6,221 bases of DNA, taken from NCBI GenBank assembly GCA_017442025.1, contig JAFSBD010000172.1, forward strand, positions 1 to 6,221, written 5' to 3'. The stretch is from Clostridia bacterium (lineage in GTDB: Bacteria; Bacillota; Clostridia; Oscillospirales; QAKW01). The position numbers and the translations under genes are program-made. Numbering within the stretch: the stretch's first letter is position 1; each line of letters begins with the position of its first letter. This document shows, one piece after another, positions 1-5,047 of this stretch. The notes under the pieces were generated by a model. It saw only the letters and a list, made by a program, of their open reading frames with translations, had not been told where the DNA came from and searched no databases.

Positions 1-75
1 AGCTGAAAAACAAGAAATTTTCAAAAAAAGCCCAAAATCCACCATGTTTTCTTGAAACTCAACCATAATTTCACC

Positions 76-81
76 TATTAC
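76..81 (+). promoter_or_regulatory. possible promoter of the integrase gene
   Basis: A TTGAAA at 52-57 is followed after 18 bases by TATTAC at 76-81 (the given span), a partial match to a sigma-A -35/-10 pair. It would start transcription around 88, leaving a leader of roughly 55 bases before the integrase start codon. The -10 matches only four of six consensus bases and the flanking DNA is AT-rich, so chance is a real alternative. Confidence 0.3.
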
Positions 82-133
82 TTAAACAGAACGAGCGAAA
101 ATATCCGGAGTTTTTGCAAGTTCAATCTATCGG

Positions 134-140
134 AAAGGAG
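134..140 (+). promoter_or_regulatory. ribosome binding site of the integrase gene
   Basis: AAAGGAG lies 4 bases before an ATG at 145 and 10 bases before an in-frame ATG at 151. This is the only good Shine-Dalgarno match near the 5' end of the reading frame. It argues that translation begins at 145 or 151 rather than at the far-upstream TTG at 52, which has no such site. Confidence 0.75.
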
Positions 141-144
141 ATTA

Positions 145-1098
145 ATGTCGATGGGAAAGACAATGACAGGTGAAGAACGGTTGATTCAAGATTTTCGCAG
201 AATGATGAAAGGCATCAACGAAAATGGCTACAAAACCCGAGCTACCTACGGAAACCACGCAGAACAATTCTTAAAATTCTACTGGCGAAAGTTTCACGGT
301 CAGAAGCTGGCAAATGTGCGCGGCGATCATATCCGAGCTTATGTGAAAGAGATGCAGGAAAAATGCTTGTCACCGTCCACGATCAAATCCCGTCTGTCCG
401 CAATCCGCTTTGCACATGAAAAGGCCGGTGGCAAGAGACGGTTGCCGGACAATAAGGAATTGGGTTTGGAGAAGCGCAAGGTAGGCAAAGAGGACAGAGC
501 GTGGACGGCTGATGAAGTCAGGGGCGGCTTGACCGTAGCGAAGAATATGGGGCGTATAGATGCCTACAATGCCATCTATATCGGTTATGCCTTTGGTCTG
601 AGAATCGAAGAAGTTTGTCGCATAAGAAAAGAAGATATTGAAAAAGCGTTGAAGTATGACGGATTGACCATCAAGGGCAAGGGTGGTCAAGTCAGAACAT
701 ATCCCGTACAATTTGAAGTTCAGAAAAAGGCTTTGCAATATTTCTACGACTACGCAAGAAAGAATAATCTGATGCCACGCGATTATGTAATCAGTCCCCA
801 GGGCAAAGGCGGTGTGGAAAGACAGATCAATTCTCTTGAAAATTGGATGTACGCCAATCGGGACAAGTTTGCTATGAAGAATCGCAAGGACGATGTGAGA
901 GACGGAAAGAAGCCGAGAAGCGAAAATATTACTTGGCACGGCTTACGCCATGCAAGAGCGCAGATACAGTACGCCAAGTATAAAGACGAAGGGCGCAAAG
1001 ACCCCAAAAGAATGACCAGCGAAACCTTGGGACATCACAGACCCGACATCACCAACGTGTATTTGGCAGAATTGCCGCAGAGAAAGAAAAACAAATAA
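145..1098 (+). CDS. tyrosine recombinase / phage-type integrase
   Basis: This is a 317-residue site-specific recombinase of the phage integrase (tyrosine recombinase) family, which cuts and rejoins DNA through a covalent 3'-phosphotyrosine. Residues about 10-95 form the helical SAM-like core-binding domain, with the typical 'SPSTIKSRLSAIR' segment. The rest is the catalytic domain. The catalytic set is visible: Arg153 in GLRIEEV, a Lys near 177-179 in TIKGKGG, His265 and Arg268 in HGLRH, the third His in LGHH (297), and Tyr306 in DITNVYL. The protein therefore looks intact. The start is chosen from the AAAGGAG site at 134-140; ATG at 151 is nearly as good. The gene faces the 3' end of ssrA, a common integration target, so it most likely mobilises an island or integrative element that extends left of the window. 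Its exact subfamily is not recognised. Confidence 0.93.
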   Translation: MSMGKTMTGEERLIQDFRRMMKGINENGYKTRATYGNHAEQFLKFYWRKFHGQKLANVRGDHIRAYVKEMQEKCLSPSTIKSRLSAIRFAHEKAGGKRRLPDNKELGLEKRKVGKEDRAWTADEVRGGLTVAKNMGRIDAYNAIYIGYAFGLRIEEVCRIRKEDIEKALKYDGLTIKGKGGQVRTYPVQFEVQKKALQYFYDYARKNNLMPRDYVISPQGKGGVERQINSLENWMYANRDKFAMKNRKDDVRDGKKPRSENITWHGLRHARAQIQYAKYKDEGRKDPKRMTSETLGHHRPDITNVYLAELPQRKKNK

Positions 1099-1117
1099 AA
1101 AGAAAGGATACTCAATC

Positions 1118-1312
1118 ATGCTGAGAAAAAAGAAAATTCCTCGTAATGATTTAGGTATCCCCGAATATGAAATGGAATCTCTGGCAAGAATGCTTCTTCC
1201 GGTATTGAAGAAGTATCTTGATTCAGAAGAAGGAAAGCGGGATTGGCAGCAGTGGCAGGCCCGTAGGAAACAAGGTGCCGAGAGCACCGATAGCAAGGAA
1301 ATTACCGAGTGA
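1118..1312 (+). CDS. small charged protein of unknown function, downstream of the integrase
   Basis: This 64-residue protein is not recognised. It starts 19 bases after the integrase stop and has a ribosome binding site, AAAGGA at 1103-1108, 9 bases before its ATG. It is probably cotranscribed with the integrase. The N-terminus is basic (MLRKKKIPRND). Residues about 16-50 look largely helical and amphipathic (EYEMESLARMLLPVLKKYLD, then a charged stretch rich in Lys, Arg, Gln and Trp). There is no signal peptide, membrane segment or cysteine. Its place between an integrase and the attachment site would suit a recombination accessory factor such as a directionality factor, but no recognisable helix-turn-helix supports that, so this is only a guess. 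Good spacing and ribosome binding site make it a likely real gene. Confidence 0.7.
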   Translation: MLRKKKIPRNDLGIPEYEMESLARMLLPVLKKYLDSEEGKRDWQQWQARRKQGAESTDSKEITE

Positions 1313-1357
1313 ATTGACGTTAACGATATAAAACCAAGGGATACCCAAAATCACAAA

Positions 1358-1383
1358 GCCACAGGCGGGAAACCGTCTGTGGC
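1358..1383. terminator. hairpin, probable terminator of the integrase gene pair
   Basis: An 11-bp stem (1358-1368 with 1373-1383, one G-T pair) closes a GAAA tetraloop. It lies 45 bases after the stop codon of the small gene. On the plus strand the following bases (GTTGCTTATG) form only a weak T-tract. On the minus strand the stem is followed by TTTGTGATTTT, a better one. It may act in both directions, as expected between convergent transcripts. Confidence 0.55.
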
Positions 1384-1414
1384 GTTGCTTATGTATTGCT
1401 TAGAAATAAACGAT

Positions 1415-1454
1415 AAAGGCGAATCCATCTCCCAAGGGAAATGGGTTCGCCTTT
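1415..1454 (-). terminator. probable ssrA terminator
   Basis: A 14-bp stem (1415-1428 with 1441-1454, one G-T pair) with a 12-base loop lies 8 bases beyond the mature 3' end of tmRNA. Read on the minus strand it is followed by ATCGTTTATTTCT, a loose T-rich tail. Position and stability make it the likely intrinsic terminator of ssrA. Confidence 0.75.
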
Positions 1455-1462
1455 AACTTGTT

Positions 1463-1486
1463 TGGTGGAGCCGAGGGGAGTCGAAC
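1463..1486 (-). other. probable attachment site of the integrated element (ssrA 3' end)
   Basis: These 24 bases are the T-arm 3' half and acceptor end of tmRNA. The 3' end of ssrA is a well-known target of tyrosine recombinases, which carry a copy of it and so restore the gene on insertion. The integrase ends 365 bases away. The partner copy that would mark the other end of the element is not in this window, so the assignment and the exact core limits are inferred. Confidence 0.45.
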
Positions 1487-1692
1487 CCCTGTCCGAAAAC
1501 CCATCCATGCAACCTTCTACGTGCGTAGTTTATCTACTAAAATTCCCGCATCTGCCCGCCGATAAACAGGCCGGCAGAATTGGTAGCTTCATCATACATT
1601 TTCGGGGCAAAGCTTAGCCGAAAACGTTCACCACTAAAAATGACACCCCGGATGCGCTCGTGGTCCTTCGCAGCGGGATGACGCCGCTTTAA

Positions 1693-1725
1693 TTAAGCAG
1701 CGTAAGCTAATTTATTATTGTTAGC
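1693..1725 (-). other. tmRNA tag-peptide reading frame (ANNNKLAYAA)
   Basis: Ten codons plus TAA within ssrA, beginning with the alanine resume codon GCT. The encoded tag ends in LAYAA. The final Ala-Ala matches the usual signal for ClpXP-type proteases, while the more common ending is ALAA. Confidence 0.9.
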
Positions 1726-1823
1726 GTTTATTTTTAAGTTACACATTTTAAGGTGGTTGTGCGCCACCGCACGCTTATCACAATTCAAGATCCCCGTCGA
1801 AACCTTTACGACCCCATATGGGA

Positions 1824-1865
1824 CCCCTATTTATTCTATCATAAAAGAATAAAAATAAATAGGGG
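1824..1865. repeat. 12-bp perfect inverted repeat over the ssrA promoter
   Basis: CCCCTATTTATT at 1824-1835 is matched by AATAAATAGGGG at 1854-1865. A competing inner hairpin pairs TTTATTCT at 1830-1837 with AGAATAAA at 1846-1853. The repeat fills the gap between the esterase stop codon and ssrA and contains the ssrA -10 element. It could be an operator or a weak terminator for the esterase transcript, although no T-tract follows on the minus strand. Confidence 0.6.
1833..1841 (-). promoter_or_regulatory. probable ssrA promoter (extended -10)
   Basis: On the minus strand the bases read TGATAGAAT, an extended -10 element (TGn before TAGAAT). Transcription would start near 1825-1827, giving a leader of about 10-12 bases that RNase P would remove to make the mature 5' end at 1815. 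No good -35 element is present at the usual distance. The site lies inside a 12-bp inverted repeat. Confidence 0.55.
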
Positions 1866-1873
1866 AAAAGAGA

Positions 1874-2737
1874 TTATTTTTTAAAAGCAATGGTGGAAAG
1901 AAATTCCAGACTGTCAGAAAGCCAGCGGCGCGGGCGTTCTTCGCAGAATTCGGGATGTTTGATAATGCCGTTTTCCCGCTTTGCGGTGCGCTCATCAGAA
2001 AGGGAAAGGCCGTGAGGTCCGCGGGGATAAATATGCATCTCAAAGGGAATTCCTTGATCAGCCAGAGCATTGGCCATCAAGATGGAGTTTTGCACCGGAA
2101 CCACCGCGTCTGTGGAGGTATGCCATAAGAATGTGGGGGGATAAGAGGCGGTTACCTGCTTTTCGATAGAGACCTTTTCCAGCAGGTCTTCCGATGCATC
2201 CTTTCCAACCAAGCAGTCAAAGGAACCGACGTGCGTTCTGCAACCGCTTGTTATAACCGGATAGGAAAGAACCAGGGCATTGGGTTTAAATTGGTCAGTA
2301 TTTCCCAATGCTTCTTGTGCTAAGGCGGAATTCCAATAAGCGCCAACGGTGGCCGTTAGATGGCCGCCTGCAGAGAAGCCAACCATGGCAATTTTATCGG
2401 CATCGATTTCCCATTCCTCTGCGTGCTCCCGAACGGTTTTGATGGCAGTAAGTGCCTCCAAAAGGCAACGGGGGAAGCCTGCATCTTCATCAATGGAATA
2501 ATTCAGAATAAATGTTGCATAATTTGCCGCCAGATACTGTAGCGCAACAGGTTCATCCTCCCGCTTGGAAAGATGGCTATAGCCGCCGCCGGGACAAACG
2601 ATCATGGCGGGATGCTTAATCCCTGCGGAGAAGGATTGGAAGTTTGAGGGGAGATAGCATTCGATGAATGCGCGGTGGCCATCCCCAAGGTTTAATTTTT
2701 CATAGTCTAAATCTAATTCTAAAGTGAAATATTTCAT
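1874..2737 (-). CDS. alpha/beta-hydrolase esterase (acetyl esterase/lipase type)
   Basis: This is a 287-residue cytoplasmic hydrolase of the alpha/beta-hydrolase fold, close in pattern to acetyl-esterase and xylan-esterase-like proteins (the BD-FAE / COG0657 type). The oxyanion-hole motif CPGGGYSHLS is at 48-57. The nucleophile Ser122 sits in GFSAGGH. The acid Asp210 is in HTSTDAVVP and the base His242 in GPHGLSL, so the catalytic triad is complete. The segment LSYPVITSG is typical of this group. No signal peptide is seen, so the substrate is intracellular, possibly an acetylated sugar taken up by the cell; the actual substrate cannot be read from the sequence. AAGGAG, 9 bases before the ATG, overlaps the smpB stop codon, and only 13 bases separate the two genes. 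They are therefore very likely cotranscribed. Confidence 0.9.
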   Translation of the reverse strand: MKYFTLELDLDYEKLNLGDGHRAFIECYLPSNFQSFSAGIKHPAMIVCPGGGYSHLSKREDEPVALQYLAANYATFILNYSIDEDAGFPRCLLEALTAIKTVREHAEEWEIDADKIAMVGFSAGGHLTATVGAYWNSALAQEALGNTDQFKPNALVLSYPVITSGCRTHVGSFDCLVGKDASEDLLEKVSIEKQVTASYPPTFLWHTSTDAVVPVQNSILMANALADQGIPFEMHIYPRGPHGLSLSDERTAKRENGIIKHPEFCEERPRRWLSDSLEFLSTIAFKK

Positions 2738-2750
2738 AGTTATAATCTCC

Positions 2751-3215
2751 TTATTGATTTTGCGCCTTTAAACGCATTTCCATTTCGCGGTTTGCTTCCT
2801 TCTTAGCGATGGAATCCCGCTTATCGTAGTTTTTCTTTCCTCGGCATAACCCCAACTCCACTTTAACCCGAGAACCGCTGAAATAAAGGGAGAGAGGAAT
2901 GAGGGTAAGTCCATCCTGCTTTGTCTTCCCGAAAAGAGTCATGATCTCGCGTTTATGCATCAGCAGTTTTTTCAGCCGAAGCGGGTCGCGGTTAAAAATA
3001 TTGCCTTGCTCATAGGGAGAGATATGCATCCCGCGAACGAAAAGCTCACCGTCTTTGAATTCGCAGTAACTATCCTTTAAGTTTACCCGCCCTTGGCGAA
3101 TGGATTTGATTTCAGTACCGAATAATGCAATTCCGGCCTCATAGGTGGATAAAATATAGTAATCAAAGCTTGCTTTTTTGTTGCGGGCGATATAATTCTT
3201 TTGATCTTGCTTCAT
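2751..3215 (-). CDS. smpB: SsrA-binding protein SmpB
   Basis: SmpB binds the tRNA-like domain of tmRNA and brings it to the A site of stalled ribosomes, where its C-terminal tail occupies the empty mRNA channel. The protein has 154 residues, a normal length. Family hallmarks are visible: the NKKASFDYYI start at 12-21, EAGIALFGTEIKSIR at 26-40, the NLKDSY segment at 45-50, and RGKKNYDKRDSIAKK at 125-139, which begins the basic C-terminal tail. The ATG is preceded by a strong AAGGAGG (3221-3227) at 5-base spacing. The gene is the first of a minus-strand group, smpB then esterase, with ssrA itself behind them; linkage of smpB and ssrA is common in bacteria. It is transcribed divergently from carD. 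Confidence 0.98.
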   Translation of the reverse strand: MKQDQKNYIARNKKASFDYYILSTYEAGIALFGTEIKSIRQGRVNLKDSYCEFKDGELFVRGMHISPYEQGNIFNRDPLRLKKLLMHKREIMTLFGKTKQDGLTLIPLSLYFSGSRVKVELGLCRGKKNYDKRDSIAKKEANREMEMRLKAQNQ

Positions 3216-3237
3216 AAGCCCCTCCTTCTATGCAAAT

Positions 3238-3265
3238 ATCATAACACATTTAAGAAAAAAGTAAA
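3238..3265 (-). promoter_or_regulatory. probable smpB promoter
   Basis: On the minus strand a TATGAT -10 (3238-3243) with an upstream TG (extended -10, TGTTATGAT) follows a TTTACT -35-like element (3260-3265) at 16-base spacing. Transcription would start only about 15 bases before the strong smpB ribosome binding site begins to be read, giving a short leader. Confidence 0.6.
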
Positions 3266-3285
3266 GGATTTTGTTAAACTTTTGT

Positions 3286-3314
3286 TTGCCAAATTTCGAT
3301 TTTTGTTGTATAAT
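3286..3314 (+). promoter_or_regulatory. probable carD promoter
   Basis: TTGCCA (3286-3291) and a perfect TATAAT (3309-3314) are separated by 17 bases, close to the sigma-A consensus. Transcription would begin near 3321. The site is back to back with the smpB promoter, the two -35 elements being 20 bases apart. Confidence 0.8.
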
Positions 3315-3349
3315 ATTGGTATAAAAAATAGGAAGAGGAACTCTGGCAA

Positions 3350-3838
3350 ATGTTTAAAATCGGCGATCGGATCGTTCATCCGATGCACGGTGCCGGCTTT
3401 ATCGAGGGAATGGAGCAACAGACTGTTGGCGGAATGCAACGAGAGTATTATAATATTTCGTTGCTCGACGGTAAGATTCGCTTAAAATTCCCGGTTGAAA
3501 ATAGCGGTACTGTCCGATTGCGCCCCTTGATCAATGAGGATCACGCGAATCAGGTTATGCATCTGTTTGAAACGCTTGAAATTGATATGAATGGTCCGTG
3601 GAGCAAGCGTTATAAAGAAAATATGGACCGCCTGAAAAGAGGCGAACCAAAAGAAGTTGTTGAGGTTTTAAAAACCTTAATGTTGCGGGATAAATTGGTC
3701 GGTCTTTCGACCGGCGACCGCCAGGTGATGGTGATGGCAAAGAATATTCTTTGCTCGGAGCTTGGCGCTGTTTTGGGCGAAGACCTGGAGCAGATTTTTA
3801 AAGTTTTCCAGGAAATTATTCGAAATACGATAGGCTGA
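3350..3838 (+). CDS. carD: CarD family transcriptional regulator (RNA polymerase-binding)
   Basis: This 162-residue protein belongs to the CarD/CdnL family, which binds the RNA polymerase beta subunit and stabilises open promoter complexes. Residues 1-60 are the Tudor-like polymerase-interacting domain, beginning with the characteristic FKIGDRIVHPMHGAGFIEG and ending with FPVENSGTVRLRPL. Residues about 65-162 are the helical DNA-contacting domain. It has PWSKRYKENMDRLKRG at 83-98, where Trp84 corresponds to the tryptophan that contacts the upstream edge of the -10 element in mycobacterial CarD, and the conserved LMLRDK and GLSTGDRQ segments. GGAAGAGGAA at 3331-3340 precedes the ATG. A carD gene just before ispD-ispF is a recurrent order in Clostridia and Actinobacteria. 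The stop codon lies inside a terminator-like hairpin. Confidence 0.92.
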   Translation: MFKIGDRIVHPMHGAGFIEGMEQQTVGGMQREYYNISLLDGKIRLKFPVENSGTVRLRPLINEDHANQVMHLFETLEIDMNGPWSKRYKENMDRLKRGEPKEVVEVLKTLMLRDKLVGLSTGDRQVMVMAKNILCSELGAVLGEDLEQIFKVFQEIIRNTIG

Positions 3839-3861
3839 AACAATGTTTTCAGCCTATTTTT
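3830..3861 (+). terminator. terminator-like hairpin at the end of carD
   Basis: ATAGGCTGAAA (3830-3840) pairs perfectly with TTTCAGCCTAT (3847-3857) around a 6-base loop and runs into five Ts (3857-3861). The carD stop codon lies in the left arm. The ispD start follows 17 bases later, so the hairpin would end or attenuate transcription between carD and the isoprenoid genes. Confidence 0.75.
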
Positions 3862-3878
3862 GAAGGGTGAGAGGATCG

Positions 3879-4574
3879 ATGGGAGAGAAGAAAACCGCTG
3901 CAGTTATAGTCTGTGCCGGGAGCGGCAAAAGAATGAAGGGAACTTGCCCCGATAAACTGCTTTTGGAATTGGCGGGAAAGCCTGTTGCCGCCCATGCTAT
4001 TGATGCTTATGATCGGGTGGATGAGATTGGTCTGATCGTTATCGTTACCCGTCCCGAGTTGGTTCCCGCTTATCAGGGTTTTAAGGAAAAGTATTCTTTA
4101 AATAAAGAAATTCTTGTTACTGTCGGGGGTGAGACCCGTATGGACTCGGTTTTAAACGGTGTTCGGGCAGTCCCTGCGGAGTATGACTATGTTGCGATCG
4201 GAGACGGGGCCCGCCCCTTGATCCGAACGGAGGATATTGCAAGAACGATCCTTGCCGCGCAGGAAAAAGGCGCGGCCGCGCTGGGTGTCCATCTTACCGA
4301 TACTGTTAAAGAGGTGGATGGTGGTGAGATTGTCCAAACCCTTCCGCGGGAGCGTTTGGTGGGAATTCAGACCCCCCAGGTCTTTGGGCGAGAGGAATAT
4401 CTGGAGATCGCGCGGAAGGCGGCGCAATCGGGTAATGCATTTACCGATGATGCTTCGATCTATGAATTCTACGGCAAGCCGGTAGCATTTGTTGAGGGGC
4501 ATCGGGATAATTTGAAAATCACCGCGCCGGAAGATATTGCAGTTATGCGTGTAATGATGGAGGATAGAGCATGA
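3879..4574 (+). CDS. ispD: 2-C-methyl-D-erythritol 4-phosphate cytidylyltransferase
   Basis: IspD joins MEP and CTP to give CDP-methylerythritol and pyrophosphate, the third step of the cytosolic MEP pathway to isoprenoid precursors. The 231-residue protein shows the nucleotide-binding loop CAGSGKRM (12-19) with Lys26 in CPDKLLL, GGETRMDSV (83-91), DGARPL (109-114), TDTVK (140-144), TPQVF, and TDDAS with NLKITAPED, where Lys213 corresponds to the catalytic-site Lys213 of the E. coli enzyme. The start at ATG 3879 follows GAGAGGA closely (3 bases); a GTG at 3867 would add four residues but has no spaced ribosome binding site. The gene overlaps ispF by 4 bases (ATGA), which suggests translational coupling. 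In place of the usual His before DGARP there is Gly108. Confidence 0.96.
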   Translation: MGEKKTAAVIVCAGSGKRMKGTCPDKLLLELAGKPVAAHAIDAYDRVDEIGLIVIVTRPELVPAYQGFKEKYSLNKEILVTVGGETRMDSVLNGVRAVPAEYDYVAIGDGARPLIRTEDIARTILAAQEKGAAALGVHLTDTVKEVDGGEIVQTLPRERLVGIQTPQVFGREEYLEIARKAAQSGNAFTDDASIYEFYGKPVAFVEGHRDNLKITAPEDIAVMRVMMEDRA

Positions 4575-5047
4575 GAATAGGTCATGGTTATGATGTTCAC
4601 CGCTTGGTGGAAGATCGCCTTTTGATTTTGGGCGGCGTTCAGATTCCTTTTGAAAAAGGATTGTTGGGGCATTCCGATGCGGATGTTTTGACCCATGCTT
4701 TGATGGATGCCATGCTGGGCGCCGCAGGATTGGGGGATATCGGCCGGCATTTTCCTGATACAGATCCTAAATATAAGGGTGCAGACAGCTTGAAACTACT
4801 GGCCTATGTTGTGGAGTTATTAAAGCAAAAAAACTTTACACTTTGGAATGCAGATATTACCCTGATTGCTCAAAAACCGAAGGTTTCGCCATATCTTGCT
4901 GAAATGCAAAAGAAGCTGGCAAATGTTATCGGTTGTGAAATGGCGCGGATCAATTTGAAGGCGACGACCGAAGAGCACCTTGGTTTCACCGGCGAAGGTG
5001 CGGGGATGGCATGCCATGCGGTTTGTTTATTAGAAGAAAATGGTTAA
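4571..5047 (+). CDS. ispF: 2-C-methyl-D-erythritol 2,4-cyclodiphosphate synthase
   Basis: IspF cyclises CDP-methylerythritol 2-phosphate to methylerythritol cyclodiphosphate with release of CMP, the fifth step of the MEP pathway; the family works as a homotrimer with a metal ion at each active site. The 158-residue protein matches the family throughout. Metal ligands Asp8, His10 and His42 are present (IGHGYDVH and LTHALMDA), as is LGHSDADV with His34. So are FPDTDP at 61-66 and the nucleotide-contact segment KATTEEHLGFTGEGAG at 130-145, with Thr133 and Glu135. A GGAGG at 4559-4563, inside the end of ispD, gives a 7-base spacing to the ATG. The neighbouring ispD supplies an earlier enzyme of the same pathway; the intermediate kinase gene ispE is not in the window. 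Confidence 0.98.
   Translation: MRIGHGYDVHRLVEDRLLILGGVQIPFEKGLLGHSDADVLTHALMDAMLGAAGLGDIGRHFPDTDPKYKGADSLKLLAYVVELLKQKNFTLWNADITLIAQKPKVSPYLAEMQKKLANVIGCEMARINLKATTEEHLGFTGEGAGMACHAVCLLEENG

Larger units (their letters stand above)
1463..1815 (-). ncRNA. ssrA: transfer-messenger RNA (tmRNA)
   Basis: This is a one-piece tmRNA of 353 bases. It enters stalled ribosomes with SmpB, accepts alanine, and supplies a short message that adds a degradation tag. The 5' end GGGGTCG pairs over 7 bp with CGGCTCC at the 3' end, followed by discriminator A and an encoded CCA. The T-arm is AGGGG-TTCGACT-CCCCT. The conserved GTAAAGGTTTCGACGGGG follows the 5' end. The tag frame is at 1725-1693: resume codon GCT, then ANNNKLAYAA and TAA. 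GC-rich paired segments on both sides of the tag fit the usual pseudoknots. The gene lies downstream of smpB and the esterase, with its own likely promoter, and its 3' end appears to be the insertion site of the integrase-bearing element. Confidence 0.97.

Noticed and set aside
52..144. N-terminal extension of the integrase from a TTG at 52
   Set aside because: There is no ribosome binding site before 52, whereas AAAGGAG at 134-140 fits ATG 145 or 151. The extra 31 residues do not resemble an integrase N-terminus.
370..939. Open frame of 189 codons on the minus strand inside the integrase gene
   Set aside because: It is fully antisense to a protein with all catalytic motifs, has no recognisable domains and is a shadow frame.
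943..1296. Open frame of 117 codons on the minus strand across the integrase end and the small gene
   Set aside because: It is antisense to two better supported genes and has no family resemblance or ribosome binding site that I can see.
1463..1540. A separate tRNA gene at the acceptor-like sequence
   Set aside because: The T-arm and CCA belong to tmRNA; the 5' partner strand of the acceptor stem is found 350 bases away with the tag frame between.
3239..3439. Short minus-strand frame over the smpB-carD gap and the carD start
   Set aside because: It covers the divergent promoters and the start of carD; composition follows the AT-rich promoter region rather than a protein.
3867..3878. GTG start for ispD at 3867
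   Set aside because: GAAGG directly abuts this GTG with no spacing. ATG 3879 gives the normal family N-terminus, although its own spacing is short.
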